In this document: positions 28,162 through 37,606 of the stretch, in pieces
How the letters are laid out: each line of letters opens with the position of its first letter
How positions within the stretch are numbered: position 1 is the stretch's first letter
Assembly (NCBI RefSeq): GCF_002968295.1
Contig: NZ_CP134399.1
Span: forward strand, 5,022,001 to 5,086,000
Source: Mycobacterium sp. ITM-2016-00317
GTDB taxonomy: Bacteria; Actinomycetota; Actinomycetes; Mycobacteriales; Mycobacteriaceae
Reading direction: 5' to 3'
Length of the DNA: 64,000 nt
Position numbers and translations under genes: made by a program
The notes under the pieces: model-generated
What the model saw: the letters and a program-made list of their open reading frames with translations, nothing else
Database searches by the model: none
What the model was told of the DNA's origin: nothing

Positions 28162-29879
28162 TGCACTTCGTCGGGCTCGACCTCGCATGGGGCGAGAAGA
28201 ACCAAACCGGCGTCGCGGTGATCGACACCGACGGCCGCCTGCTGCACGTCGGGGCGGCGCACGACGACGACAGCATCGTGGCCACGCTGGCGCCGTTCGT
28301 CGCCGACGAGTGTCTGGTCGCGATCGACGCGCCGCTGATCGTGAAGAACGCCACCGGCCACCGGCCCGCGGAGGCGGCGTTCAACCGCGACTTCCAGCGG
28401 TTCGAGGCGGGCGCCCGGCCCGCGTTCACCGACCGTCCCGAGTTCCGGCACCCCCGCGCCGCCCGGATCGCCGCACGCCTTGAGCTGAACGTGGATCCGT
28501 CGTCGGGGGCCCCGCGCCGCGCGATCGAGGTCTATCCGCATCCCGCCACGATCGTGCTGTTCGAGCTGGAGAAGACGCTGAAGTACAAGCGTGGCCCGTT
28601 CGAGGACCGGCAACGCGAACTGCTGCGCCTGATGACACTGATCGAAGGACTCGACGACGCCAGGCCGCGGCTGCGCGTCGATCGCAGCGTGGCGTGGGTG
28701 GAGCTGCGCAGACGGGTGGAGGCCGCCACCAAACCGAGCCAGCTCGACCGCGACGAGGACCCGGTGGACGCGGTGCTGTGCGCCTACGTCGCGATGTACT
28801 GGTACCACCGGCCACAGGACGTGACGGTCTACGGGGACGTCGCGTCGGGGTACATCGTCACCCCGTCGCTGCCCCCGGGCCGGCACCGGCGGAACTCACG
28901 AGCGCGCCGGATGCCGCGGTCGGCCGCGCCCTCCCCGGCCGTCGCCGAGTACGAGTCCCGGCGTCCCGGACTGGTCGCCGCGACCGACCACTACCTCGGG
29001 CTGGTCACCGGGCTGCTCGACGAGGCAGGCATCAACTACCTGTCGGTCACCGCGCGAACCAAGACCGTCGAGTCGTTCGCGGCGAAGGCCGACCGTCGCA
29101 CCGCCGACGGCGAACCGCTCTTCCGCGAGCCGCTGGTCGAGATCACCGACCTGATCGGGTTGCGGGTCATCACCTATCTGCGCGAGGACGTCGACACGGT
29201 GGCCGACCTGCTGGCCGAGGAGATGCGGCTGCTCGACGACCGCGACATGGGGCAGGAGACCGCACGCGAGGGCCGGTGGGGTTACGCCAGCAGGCATCTG
29301 CTCGTCGGGGTGGAGGGGGTGCAGCAGCCCGCATCGATCCAGGTGCGCACCGTGCTGCAGCACGCATGGGCAGAGTTCGAGCACGAGATCCGTTACAAGG
29401 GATCGATTCCGGCCGCCCACGCACCCGATCTGGACCGCCGGTTCACCCTGGCCGCCGGGCTGCTCGAACTGGCCGACCGGGAGTTCTCCGCGGTCCGCGA
29501 ACGGCTGCGCACCGCGACGCCGGAGGTCACCGAGATCACCGACGATCCCCGGATTCCGACCGCGGTGCTGGCCACCTACCTGGGCAACCGATTCCCCGAC
29601 GCGGGCTGGTCGCGCACCGACCACTATGCGTGGATCGCGGGGCTGCTGCTGGATCTGGGCATCGAGTCGATCGACGCGCTGGACACCGTCCTGGCCGGGG
29701 TGGACACCGGGGCGGTCAACGCCGCGATGGACTACCGCTACCCCGCGGGTGCGGTGCGCCGGCTCGACGACGCACTGCTGGCGCAGTTCGGCCGCCGCTA
29801 CCTCGAGCTCGACGGCAATGCGCACCGGACGACGTTGCTGGAGAACCGGTTACAGCGGCTCACCGAGAACCTCGGCTAG
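28161..29879 (+). CDS. relZ: DUF429-RelA/SpoT fusion (RelZ-type small alarmone synthetase)
   Basis: This 572-residue fusion has a DUF429 domain at about residues 1-235: MHFVGLDLAWGEKNQTG with its acidic RNase H-like core, VAIDAPLIV and AIEVYPHPAT. An Arg/Pro-rich linker follows, then a RelA/SpoT synthetase domain at about 270-480: SVTARTKTVESFAAKA, ITDLIGLRVITYL, GYASRHLLV and IQVRTVLQHAWAEFEHEI. This matches M. smegmatis MSMEG_5849 (RelZ), reported to combine RNase HII-like and (p)ppGpp synthetase activity. No HD hydrolase domain is present. A helical C-terminal region follows. It ends in a CTAG shared with the convergent permease stop. Confidence 0.9.
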   Translation: MHFVGLDLAWGEKNQTGVAVIDTDGRLLHVGAAHDDDSIVATLAPFVADECLVAIDAPLIVKNATGHRPAEAAFNRDFQRFEAGARPAFTDRPEFRHPRAARIAARLELNVDPSSGAPRRAIEVYPHPATIVLFELEKTLKYKRGPFEDRQRELLRLMTLIEGLDDARPRLRVDRSVAWVELRRRVEAATKPSQLDRDEDPVDAVLCAYVAMYWYHRPQDVTVYGDVASGYIVTPSLPPGRHRRNSRARRMPRSAAPSPAVAEYESRRPGLVAATDHYLGLVTGLLDEAGINYLSVTARTKTVESFAAKADRRTADGEPLFREPLVEITDLIGLRVITYLREDVDTVADLLAEEMRLLDDRDMGQETAREGRWGYASRHLLVGVEGVQQPASIQVRTVLQHAWAEFEHEIRYKGSIPAAHAPDLDRRFTLAAGLLELADREFSAVRERLRTATPEVTEITDDPRIPTAVLATYLGNRFPDAGWSRTDHYAWIAGLLLDLGIESIDALDTVLAGVDTGAVNAAMDYRYPAGAVRRLDDALLAQFGRRYLELDGNAHRTTLLENRLQRLTENLG

Positions 29880-31312
29880 GTCGGGCCCGAGCCCAGGTGG
29901 GTCGGATCGGTGATCCGGGCGTCCCGGATGCCGAGCTGCTTGTTGATCTTCTGGGTGACGAAGAACAACACGACGCCCACCGCGACCAGCACCCCCGCGA
30001 CGAGGTACTGCTGAGAGGGCCGGCCGGACAGCGGGGTGACCAGATACAGCGACGTCAGGAAGCCGACGACCGGCAGCGCCGTCGGGGTCTTGAAGTGCCC
30101 ACCGGCCTGGCGGACGTCGCGGCGCAATACCAGCACCGCGACGTTGACCACCGCGAACACGGCGAGCAGCAGCAGGCTGGTGGTGCCGCCCAGCACCGAG
30201 ATCGCATTGCTGCTCGCGGCGGTGGACACGTAGATGATCAGCCCGAACGCGATCACCGTCGTGAACAGGATCGCCACCCACGGTGAGCGCCGCGTCGGAT
30301 GCACGGTGCCGAGCACCGAAGGCAACACGCGCTGACGGGCCATGCCGTAGATCAGCCGGCTGGCCATCAGCATGTTGATCAGCGCGGTGTTGGACACCGC
30401 GAACATCGTGATGAACGGCAGGATCGTGTCGATCGGCAGCCCTGGCGCGCCGGCTCGGACGACCTCGACGAGTGGGGTGTCGCTCTCTTCGAGCTTGCCG
30501 ATCGGCACCAGCGCCACCGCCACGATCGAGATGAGCACATAGACCACGCCGGCGATGGACAGCCCCGACAGCAGGATCTTCGGGAACGTCTTGACCGGAT
30601 CCTTGGTCTCCTCGGCCATGTTGACCGAGTCCTCGAATCCCACCATCGCGAAGAACGCCAGCGAGGTGGCCGCCGAGATCGCCAGGAAGGTGCTCTTGTC
30701 CTCGGCGGTCTCGAACGCGACGATCCGCGAGAAATCGACGTCGCCGCCGCCGGTGAAGGCCCACATCCCGACCAGGATCACCACGACCAGGCCGGTGATC
30801 TCGACGATCGTCAGGACGACGTTGAGCTTGACGCTCTCCCCCACGCCCCGGTAGTTGATGGCGGCCAGCGCCGCCATGAACAGCAGGGCCAGCACCGCGA
30901 CCCCGAGCTTCGGCGCCTCGGTCCCCACGCCCTCGAAGAAGTTCGCCGCGAAAGCTCTGGAAGCCGTTGCCGCAGAGGTGATTCCGGAGCACATCACGAC
31001 GAATGCGACCAGGAAGGTGATGAAGTGGATGCCGAACGCCTTGTGTGCGTACAGCGCCGCGCCTGCGGCCTGCGGATACTTCGTCACCAACTCCAGGTAG
31101 CTGAACGCGGTGATGGTGGCGACGCTGAACGCGATGAGGAACGGCAGCCACGCCGCGCCGCCGACCTCTCCTGCCACGTCGCCGACGAGGGCGTAGACAC
31201 CGGTGCCCAGGATGTCGCCGACGATGAACAGCAGCAGCAGGCCGGGTCCCATCACCCGTTTGAGCTCGGGCTGCTTGTCGGGGGCGCCCCGGCCGGTGAC
31301 CGCTTCTGACAT
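29876..31312 (-). CDS. APC-superfamily amino-acid permease
   Basis: This 478-residue transporter has about 12 transmembrane segments. The first helix GLLLLFIVGDILGTGVYALV carries the Gly-rich TM1 motif of APC amino-acid/cation transporters. GFEDSVNMAEETKDPVKTFP is the conserved consensus after TM6. ATG 31312 has AGGGAGG at SD distance. It probably imports an amino acid or amine; the substrate cannot be told. The stop codon overlaps the relZ stop. Confidence 0.88.
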   Translation of the reverse strand: MSEAVTGRGAPDKQPELKRVMGPGLLLLFIVGDILGTGVYALVGDVAGEVGGAAWLPFLIAFSVATITAFSYLELVTKYPQAAGAALYAHKAFGIHFITFLVAFVVMCSGITSAATASRAFAANFFEGVGTEAPKLGVAVLALLFMAALAAINYRGVGESVKLNVVLTIVEITGLVVVILVGMWAFTGGGDVDFSRIVAFETAEDKSTFLAISAATSLAFFAMVGFEDSVNMAEETKDPVKTFPKILLSGLSIAGVVYVLISIVAVALVPIGKLEESDTPLVEVVRAGAPGLPIDTILPFITMFAVSNTALINMLMASRLIYGMARQRVLPSVLGTVHPTRRSPWVAILFTTVIAFGLIIYVSTAASSNAISVLGGTTSLLLLAVFAVVNVAVLVLRRDVRQAGGHFKTPTALPVVGFLTSLYLVTPLSGRPSQQYLVAGVLVAVGVVLFFVTQKINKQLGIRDARITDPTHLGSGPT

Positions 31313-31485
31313 CACGCCTCCCTGACTTGTCCCGAAACGTTCATCATCGGCCAGTCCGGCCGGGCGCGCAGCGGCTATGCGGTAACCGGCCGGGTTCCGT
31401 CCCGCGCCGGTGATCTCGCAGACCACACCGAGGATTCCGGTATTTCACCCTGTCCCAGGTAACCACCGGAAGCGAGAAGCAAACG
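31313..31485. other. Intergenic gap, no feature seen
   Basis: This 173-bp gap separates the permease start from the tetR stop. It must hold the permease promoter, but I see no convincing -10/-35, dyad or small ORF in it. Confidence 0.4.
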
Positions 31486-32085
31486 CTAGTTGAACGGGGC
31501 CAGCACGTCGATGACGTCGATCAGGGTGGCCCTGGCCGTAGCGCGTGGCCCGTCACCGTCGCCGACCAGCGCCGCCACCACCGCCCCGTCCACGGCACAC
31601 ACCAGCGCGGTGACCAACTCGGCGCGCACCGAGCGCCCCGACCGTTCGACGACTTCGACGACGGCCTCGCTGCGCTGTCTGAGGATGCGCCGTTGGATGT
31701 CGCGCAGGCCGGGCTGACGGGCGCAGGCGATGTAGCGCTCGTAGCGGGAGATCATCTGCTCGGTAACCCGTTCGGGGTTGTCCCCGACCAGAAGGTCCAC
31801 CAGGATGTCCGCGGTGGACTCGGCCCCGCGGCGGCGCCGCGACAACGTCTGCACCCGGCTGCGCAGTTGCTCACTCTCCCGGGTGCCGACGTGCTCCACC
31901 GCCTTGGCGATGAGGTCCTCCAGCGAAGAAAAGTAGTACGTGGTCGAGGCCAGCGGCAGCCCGGCCCTGCGCGCCACGGCGCGATGCCGGACCGCGTCGA
32001 AGCCACCTTCGCAGAGAAGGTCGGCGGCTGCGCTGACCAGCGCATACCGTCGACGTTCTCCCTTGGGAGTGACCGCTGCCGTCAC
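31486..32085 (-). CDS. TetR-family transcriptional regulator
   Basis: This 199-residue regulator has an HTH in the N-terminal third (AVARRAGLPLASTTYYFSSL) and an all-helical ligand domain. It resembles Rv0775 in place. It is divergent from the Tat-exported esterase at 32199 and upstream of the permease on the same strand, so either could be its target. The start is GTG at 32085. Confidence 0.83.
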   Translation of the reverse strand: MTAAVTPKGERRRYALVSAAADLLCEGGFDAVRHRAVARRAGLPLASTTYYFSSLEDLIAKAVEHVGTRESEQLRSRVQTLSRRRRGAESTADILVDLLVGDNPERVTEQMISRYERYIACARQPGLRDIQRRILRQRSEAVVEVVERSGRSVRAELVTALVCAVDGAVVAALVGDGDGPRATARATLIDVIDVLAPFN

Positions 32086-32198
32086 CTAGGGGATCCTGCC
32101 AGTCACGGGGTCCCGACACCGGGCTTTCGGCGAATCACCGGCGCGGGCCGGGCTGCGCCGGCGCGGTGGGCACCCGCGTCGATGGCATGATGTCGCGA

Positions 32199-33017
32199 AT
32201 GCCGACCCTCAACCGCCGGGACGTGATGTCGCTGGGCCTGCGCGCGGGCATCGCGGCCGCCGGGATGTCGGCGCTGGGCGGCACAGTGGCGTCAGCCGCG
32301 CCCCCTGCCGCCACCCGGGTCGCGGGTTCGTTCGCGTCGGCGGCGCGCGGTGGGGTGACCACCGACTGGGTGATCGCGCGTCCGCCGAACCAGACGGCGC
32401 CGCTGCGTCCGGTAATCCTGTTGCACGGCAAGGATTCCGCTGCCCACACGGTGATGTCGATGGGCGTCGAGCAGTTCCTCGCCGACGCGACGCGCGCGGG
32501 TCTGCCGCCGTTCGCGATCGCCGCGGTCGACGGCGGCAACGGGTACTGGCACCGGCGTGCCTCCGGCGACGACTCCGGGTCGATGGTGCTCGAGGAGTTC
32601 CTTCCGCTGCTGGCCGCCCAGGGCCTCGACACCTCGCGGGTGGCCTTCCTGGGCTGGTCGATGGGCGGGTACGGGGCGATGTTGCTGGGCGCGCGCCTCG
32701 GTGCGGCCCGGACCGCCGCGATCTGCGCGGTCAGCCCCGCGCTGTGGACGGCACCGGGTGCCGCGGCGCCGGGGGCGTTCGACGGCGCCGCCGACTACCA
32801 GGCCAACAGCGTGTGGGGTCTACCCGCGCTCAACGAGATTCCGCTGCGCATCGACTGCGGCTTCGACGATCCGTTCTACGCCGCCACCCGGGAGTTCGTC
32901 GCACAGCTCGCCACGCCGCCGGCGGGCGGCTTCTCCCCCGGCGGGCACAACGCGACGTTCTGGTCGTCACAGCTGACCGGCGAGCTGAGCTGGACGGCAC
33001 CGCTGCTGACGGCTTAG
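32199..33017 (+). CDS. Tat-exported alpha/beta-hydrolase (esterase)
   Basis: This 272-residue protein has a twin-arginine signal (NRRDVMSLGLRAG, then a hydrophobic stretch ending TVASA). The hydrolase carries HGKDSAAH (oxyanion region), GWSMGG with nucleophile Ser154, FDDPFYA (Asp) and GGHNATFW (His). It fits the S-formylglutathione-hydrolase/antigen-85-like esterase group and corresponds to Rv0774c. Start ATG 32199 places the RR motif at residues 6-7; starts at 32187 or 32166 are possible. The substrate is probably a lipid or acyl ester in the envelope (inference). Confidence 0.82.
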   Translation: MPTLNRRDVMSLGLRAGIAAAGMSALGGTVASAAPPAATRVAGSFASAARGGVTTDWVIARPPNQTAPLRPVILLHGKDSAAHTVMSMGVEQFLADATRAGLPPFAIAAVDGGNGYWHRRASGDDSGSMVLEEFLPLLAAQGLDTSRVAFLGWSMGGYGAMLLGARLGAARTAAICAVSPALWTAPGAAAPGAFDGAADYQANSVWGLPALNEIPLRIDCGFDDPFYAATREFVAQLATPPAGGFSPGGHNATFWSSQLTGELSWTAPLLTA

Positions 33018-33022
33018 AGCGC

Positions 33023-34291
33023 TTAGAGCGTGATCCGGCCTTCGGCCGCAGCCAGACCGATGTCGCGCCGGAAGTGACTGCCCGGCAGGCGGATCCCTTC
33101 CGTCGTCCGGTAGGCGTCGGCGCGTGCGGCCGCCAGGTCCGCACCGGTGCCGACCACCGTCAGCACCCGTCCGCCCGAGGACACCAGGCTGCCGTCCTCA
33201 GCGCGCGCGGTGCCGGCGTGCAGGACGCCGGGCTGGTCGGCGCCGTGGATGACGTCGCCGACCCGGGGCCTGCCCGGATAGTTCTCCGCGGCCAGCACGA
33301 CCGCGACGGCCGAGCAGGGCTGCCACTGCAACGGGGGTTGGCCGGCCAGCTCGCCGGTGGCCGCGGCGCGCAGCAGTTGCCCCAGTGGCGATTCCAGCAG
33401 CGCCAGCACGGCCTGGGTCTCCGGGTCGCCGAAACGACAGTTGAATTCGATCACCGAGGGACCGGCGGAGGTGATCGCCAGCCCGGCGTACAACAGGCCC
33501 GAGAACCCGCTGCCTCGCCGGACCAGTTCGGCGGCAACGGGTTTGACGATCTCGTCGACGATGCGCTCGGTCACCTCGGCGGGCAGCCACGGCAGTGGCG
33601 TGTAGGCACCCATCCCCCCGGTGTTGGGTCCGCTGTCCCCGTCGCCGACCCGCTTGAAGTCCTGGGCGGGCAGCAACGGGACCACCGTCTCGCCGTCGAC
33701 CACACAGAACAGGGACACCTCGGGACCGTCGAGGAACGATTCCAGCAGCACCGGATGCCCCGCGTCGAGCAGGCTCGCGGCGTGGGCACGCGCGGCGTCG
33801 CGGTCCGCGGTCACCACCACGCCCTTGCCCGCCGCCAGTCCGTCGTCCTTGACCACCCAGGCGGCGTCACCCGCGGCCGGTCCGAACCGGTCCAGCGCGG
33901 CGTCCAGGTGGCCGGGGTTGTCGACGATCTCGCTGGTCGCGGTGCGCACCCCGGCGGCGGTCATCACGTCCTTGGCGAACGCCTTGGACCCCTCGATGCG
34001 CGCGGCGTCCTTGGACGGCCCGAAACAGGCGATGCCGGCCGCGCGCAACGCGTCGGCCACCCCGAGCACCAACGGCACCTCGGGTCCGATCACGACGAGG
34101 TCGGCGCCGATGCGCCGGGCCAGCGCGGTGACGGCCTCCCCGGACGTGACGTCGACGTCGTACTGGTCGGCCACTGCCGCGGTCCCGGCGTTGCCGGGCG
34201 CCACCGACAGCGCGTCGACCTCGGGGTCTCGGCGCAGTGCGAGCAGCATCGCGTGTTCACGGGCTCCGGAACCAACCACCAGGACGTGCAC
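33023..34291 (-). CDS. purD: Phosphoribosylamine-glycine ligase (GAR synthetase)
   Basis: This is a 422-residue ATP-grasp enzyme forming GAR from phosphoribosylamine, glycine and ATP. Visible motifs are [37 protein letters not shown] and [12 protein letters not shown]. The GTG at 34291 is used, with TAGGGT eight bases upstream; the conserved strand begins immediately. It ends 5 bp from the esterase stop in convergent arrangement. Confidence 0.95.
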   Translation of the reverse strand: MHVLVVGSGAREHAMLLALRRDPEVDALSVAPGNAGTAAVADQYDVDVTSGEAVTALARRIGADLVVIGPEVPLVLGVADALRAAGIACFGPSKDAARIEGSKAFAKDVMTAAGVRTATSEIVDNPGHLDAALDRFGPAAGDAAWVVKDDGLAAGKGVVVTADRDAARAHAASLLDAGHPVLLESFLDGPEVSLFCVVDGETVVPLLPAQDFKRVGDGDSGPNTGGMGAYTPLPWLPAEVTERIVDEIVKPVAAELVRRGSGFSGLLYAGLAITSAGPSVIEFNCRFGDPETQAVLALLESPLGQLLRAAATGELAGQPPLQWQPCSAVAVVLAAENYPGRPRVGDVIHGADQPGVLHAGTARAEDGSLVSSGGRVLTVVGTGADLAAARADAYRTTEGIRLPGSHFRRDIGLAAAEGRITL

Positions 34292-34340
34292 AGACGCCCA
34301 CCCTAGTGGCATCGCCGTATGGACTCACCATGTCCTCGGG

Positions 34341-34366
34341 CATACATTTGGTGCTGTAAGTGTATG
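34341..34366 (+). promoter_or_regulatory. Dyad in the promoter of the CYP125-like gene
   Basis: CATACATTT (34341-34349) is mirrored by AAGTGTATG (34358-34366) with one mismatch and an 8-bp centre. It lies 42 bp before the ATG at 34408, in the purD/P450 divergent region. It is AT-rich for this genome. A TetR-type operator is the simplest reading. Confidence 0.4.
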
Positions 34367-34407
34367 GTCGAGCGAAAGTGCCGTACGTCACGCCAGGAGG
34401 CGACCCG

Positions 34408-35661
34408 ATGACCGCGACCCAGAGCTGTCCGTTCCCTCCCCAGGGCGCTCCGCGCCTGCCCCTCGGATACGACTTCACCGACCCCGATGTGCTGCTCAGG
34501 GGCATTCCGGTCACGGAGTTCGCCGAGCTGCGCAAAACCGCGCCGGTGTGGTGGAACGCGCAGACCGAATCGATCTTCGACGACGGCGGCTACTGGGTGA
34601 TCTCGCGGCACGAGGACATCAAGGCGATCTCCCGCGACGCGAATCAGTGGTCGACAAACGCCAAGGGCGCGGTGATGCGCCTTCCCGACGGTGTCACCGC
34701 CGAGCAACTCGACCTGACCAAGGCGCTGCTGATCAACCACGACGCGCCTGAGCACACCCGGCTGCGCAAGCTCGTCTCGCGACTGTTCACCCCGAGGGCG
34801 ATCGCCGGCATGGAGGCCAGGCTCGCCGACGCCGCCCGCGAGATCGTGCGCCGCGCGGCCGAGAAGGGCAGCGGCAACTTCGTCGACGACGTCGCGATGC
34901 CGCTGCCCCTGCAGGCCATCGCCGACCTGATCGGCGTCCCCGAACAGGACCGCGAGAAGCTCTTCCACTGGTCGAACGCGATCATGAACACCGACGACCC
35001 CGACTTCGACGCCGATCCGACGATGGCCAACGCCGAGTTGATGGGCTACGCCTACACCATGGCCGAGGAGCGCCGCCGCTGCCCGGCCGACGACATCGTG
35101 ACCCGGCTGGTCCAGGCCGATCTCGACGGGGAATCGATGGGTGAGGTCGAGTTCGCGTTCTTCGTGATCCTGCTCGCGGTGGCAGGAAACGAGACCACCC
35201 GCAACGCGATGACCCACGGGATGAACGCATTCCTCGACCACCCCGACCAGTGGGAGCTGTTCCGGCGGGAGCGCCCGGACACCGCGATCGACGAGATCAT
35301 CCGCTGGGCCACCCCCGTCCACTGCTTCCAGCGCACCGCGCTCGACGACGTCGAAGTGGGCGGCGTGACTATCACCAAGGGCCAGCGGGTGGGCCTGTTC
35401 TACAGCTCGGCGAACTTCGACGAAGACGTCTTCGAGCGCCCGTTTGAGTTCAACATCCTGCGAAACCCGAATCCGCACTTGGCCTTCGGCGGCAACGGCG
35501 CACACTTCTGCATCGGCGCCAACCTGGCCCGGATGGAGATCAAGCTGATGTTCCAGGAGATCGCCGACCAGATTCCCGACATCACCAAGCTGGCCGAACC
35601 GCAGCGGCTGCGCTCGGGGTGGATCAACGGGGTCAAAGATCTGCAGGTCACCTACCGGTAG
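34408..35661 (+). CDS. Cytochrome P450 related to CYP125
   Basis: This 417-residue P450 starts at ATG 34408 with AGGAGG upstream. The sequence resembles remembered CYP125A1: GYDFTDPDVLL at the start, KLFHWSNAIMNTDDPDFD in the middle, I-helix VAGNETTRNAMT, ExxR in DEIIRWATPV and haem loop FGGNGAHFCIGANLAR. CYP125 oxidises the C26 terminal carbon of cholesterol side chains, so a sterol or branched-lipid substrate is plausible, but other CYP125-clade families exist in rapid growers. A tetR gene follows 121 bp downstream. Confidence 0.82.
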   Translation: MTATQSCPFPPQGAPRLPLGYDFTDPDVLLRGIPVTEFAELRKTAPVWWNAQTESIFDDGGYWVISRHEDIKAISRDANQWSTNAKGAVMRLPDGVTAEQLDLTKALLINHDAPEHTRLRKLVSRLFTPRAIAGMEARLADAAREIVRRAAEKGSGNFVDDVAMPLPLQAIADLIGVPEQDREKLFHWSNAIMNTDDPDFDADPTMANAELMGYAYTMAEERRRCPADDIVTRLVQADLDGESMGEVEFAFFVILLAVAGNETTRNAMTHGMNAFLDHPDQWELFRRERPDTAIDEIIRWATPVHCFQRTALDDVEVGGVTITKGQRVGLFYSSANFDEDVFERPFEFNILRNPNPHLAFGGNGAHFCIGANLARMEIKLMFQEIADQIPDITKLAEPQRLRSGWINGVKDLQVTYR

Positions 35662-35769
35662 TCACGCCCGTCACACAGATCCGCGGTTGTCAGAGGTCTA
35701 CTCGCACGTCTGCTGCACACCGCGGATAGCTGGGACAGCTGGGGCGTGGAGGCCCCCGGACAGGTGGCC

Positions 35770-35783
35770 TACAGTTTCGTGCG
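35770..35783 (+). promoter_or_regulatory. Leaderless promoter -10 (TACAGT)
   Basis: TACAGT (35770-35775) followed by seven bases and GTG at 35783. Upstream, ATCCGCGG (35679-35686) and CCGCGGAT (35720-35727) form a widely spaced inverted repeat. Confidence 0.45.
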
Positions 35784-36376
35784 TGCGCACCCACGGTTGG
35801 TCAGGAGCCAAGCCGGCCTCCGACGAGGAGGCCGTCGCGCGCATCCTCGCCGCCGCGGGCAAGGTGATCGAGGAGCGCGGCGCCGACTTCAGCATCTCCG
35901 ACGTGGCCCGCACCGTCGGGGTCACCCGGCAGACGGTGTACCGCTACTTCTCCAGCACCGAATCGCTGCTCATCGCGGCCGCAGTGCACGCGGTCGACGG
36001 TTTCCTGGACCGGCTGGCCGCGCACCTTGCCGGCATCACCGATCCCCCCGAGGCCGTTGCCGAGGCGGTGGCGACCGCGCTGGAATGGCTGCCCAGGGAG
36101 AAGTACATCGGCCTGATCATGGTGCCCGGCGGCTCCAGCCACGTGCAGTCGGTGACCTCCGACATCGCGCTGCGCTTCGCCCGGGACATGGTGGGCCGCC
36201 TCGACGTCGACTGGGCGGCGTACGGGTTCGACGACGCCGCGCTCGATCAGCTCTCCGAGCACCTGCTGCGCGTCATCCAGTCCTTCGTGATCGACCCCGG
36301 CCGCCCGCCGCGCACCGGTGACGCGCTGCGCGCGTACCTGCGCCGGTGGGTCGGCAACGCGGTGCTGCCCCGCTGA
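35783..36376 (+). CDS. TetR-family transcriptional regulator
   Basis: This 197-residue regulator has the HTH FSISDVARTVGVTRQTVYRYF near residue 40 and a helical C-terminus. The GTG at 35783 is chosen for its leaderless promoter and because the preceding in-frame 32 codons have atypical composition. It follows the CYP125-like gene and may control it through the dyad at 34341. Its stop is 3 bp from the convergent unknown gene. Confidence 0.82.
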   Translation: MRTHGWSGAKPASDEEAVARILAAAGKVIEERGADFSISDVARTVGVTRQTVYRYFSSTESLLIAAAVHAVDGFLDRLAAHLAGITDPPEAVAEAVATALEWLPREKYIGLIMVPGGSSHVQSVTSDIALRFARDMVGRLDVDWAAYGFDDAALDQLSEHLLRVIQSFVIDPGRPPRTGDALRAYLRRWVGNAVLPR

Positions 36377-36379
36377 ACC

Positions 36380-37606
36380 TCAGACCACGGTCAGCGGCAG
36401 CGACTTCCGGGTCTCGAACTCCCACGTCGCGCCGCTGCTGAACTTGCACACCTCGACCTCGGGCAGTTCCCTGGCCGCGGTGTCGGTCTCGATCACCCGG
36501 ACCGTCCAGTCGGTCTCGGTGCCGGAGACCTCGGCGCGCAGGTGCGGGTCCACCGCCTGCACGATGGCCTGCAACGGCAGATCGGCTGCGGGCGAGACCA
36601 GCGAGATCCAGGAACCGTCCTCGTGCGCCGCCGACGCACGCACGTGCACGAAGCCCGGATCGATGTCGGCCTGCACGTAGGCGGCGGGGTTCAGCAACGG
36701 GTGCAGCTCGAGCACCCGCAGCGCACCTTCGACGTCCTTGGACAGCTTGAGCGCCCGGTGGATCCGTTCCGCGGCCACCCCGGCGATGCCGATCAGCTGT
36801 TTGGTGCGGATGGTCCGGGCCAGCGCCGCGTCGTCCTTGGCTCGCTTCTCGACCGCGATCGTGAACGACTTCACCAGCAGGTGCATCTGCAGGCACACCT
36901 CGTCGGCGATCCGGACCAGCGCCGAATGCGAGAAGGCACCGAAGTCGACGTCGGCCAGCAGCGGCCCCGAATAGTCGGCCATGCCTTCGTCATTCGGGTC
37001 GATCGGATCCAGCTCGGTGTGGTAGGCCCGGGTGGCGCCGACGACGTCCATCGCGGGGATGAACGGAACCTCGGGATAAGACTCGTCGATGATGACCGTC
37101 CACCGGCAGTGTGGATGCTGATCGGGCGATGACCTGGGCGGCCGGTGGATCGGCCGGACCTGGGCCTTGCGGTTGGTGGCCAACGCGGTGGCGTCGAAGG
37201 TGGGATCTTCGATGTCGTGGCACATGCCTTTGACGTAGTCCTCGCCCATGGGCTCGACGTCCATGAGCGCGCCACAGTGATCGAGGTAGAACTCGCCGTG
37301 CCAGCGGTCGTGCACGATGTAGCGGAAATCCATGAACTGCGGTGGCGCACCGATGTCGAGCTGCAGGCCTTTGAAGAGCGTGAAGATGTCGACGCCCTCG
37401 TAGTTGAGCGCCTTCTGCATCCGCTTGGTGTAGAGCGGGCTGGATGCCGCCCACTCCTCGATCGCGATCTGCAGCATCTCCTCGCGACCGAAATTGCTGA
37501 TGCACCAGGCCATCCCGGAACGGTCGATCAACTGACCGATAAGCAGCAGCTCCGGAACCAGGGTCGCCAGCTCCTCGCGCGACAGCGCGGCGAATCTACT
37601 CGTCAT
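36380..37606 (-). CDS. Conserved protein of unknown function (408 aa)
   Basis: I do not recognise this family with confidence. The soluble 408-residue protein has a conserved-looking central block rich in His, Asp and Cys: DRWHGEFYLDHCGALMDVEP, VKGMCHDIEDPTFDATA and CRWTVIIDES. This could form a metal or catalytic site. It resembles the group annotated as L-2-amino-thiazoline-4-carboxylate hydrolase-like in some genomes, but that is weak. The ATG at 37606 overlaps the end of the CMD-like gene by 11 bp. It is last in the aldA-SDR-HIBDH-CMD operon, suggesting a role in the same catabolic route. Confidence 0.7.
   Translation of the reverse strand: MTSRFAALSREELATLVPELLLIGQLIDRSGMAWCISNFGREEMLQIAIEEWAASSPLYTKRMQKALNYEGVDIFTLFKGLQLDIGAPPQFMDFRYIVHDRWHGEFYLDHCGALMDVEPMGEDYVKGMCHDIEDPTFDATALATNRKAQVRPIHRPPRSSPDQHPHCRWTVIIDESYPEVPFIPAMDVVGATRAYHTELDPIDPNDEGMADYSGPLLADVDFGAFSHSALVRIADEVCLQMHLLVKSFTIAVEKRAKDDAALARTIRTKQLIGIAGVAAERIHRALKLSKDVEGALRVLELHPLLNPAAYVQADIDPGFVHVRASAAHEDGSWISLVSPAADLPLQAIVQAVDPHLRAEVSGTETDWTVRVIETDTAARELPEVEVCKFSSGATWEFETRKSLPLTVV

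Noticed and set aside
34408..35661. Assignment of the P450 as CYP125A1 itself
   Set aside because: The resemblance is strong, but the gene is outside the cholesterol (igr/Mce4) locus and paralogous families exist, so only CYP125-like is supported.
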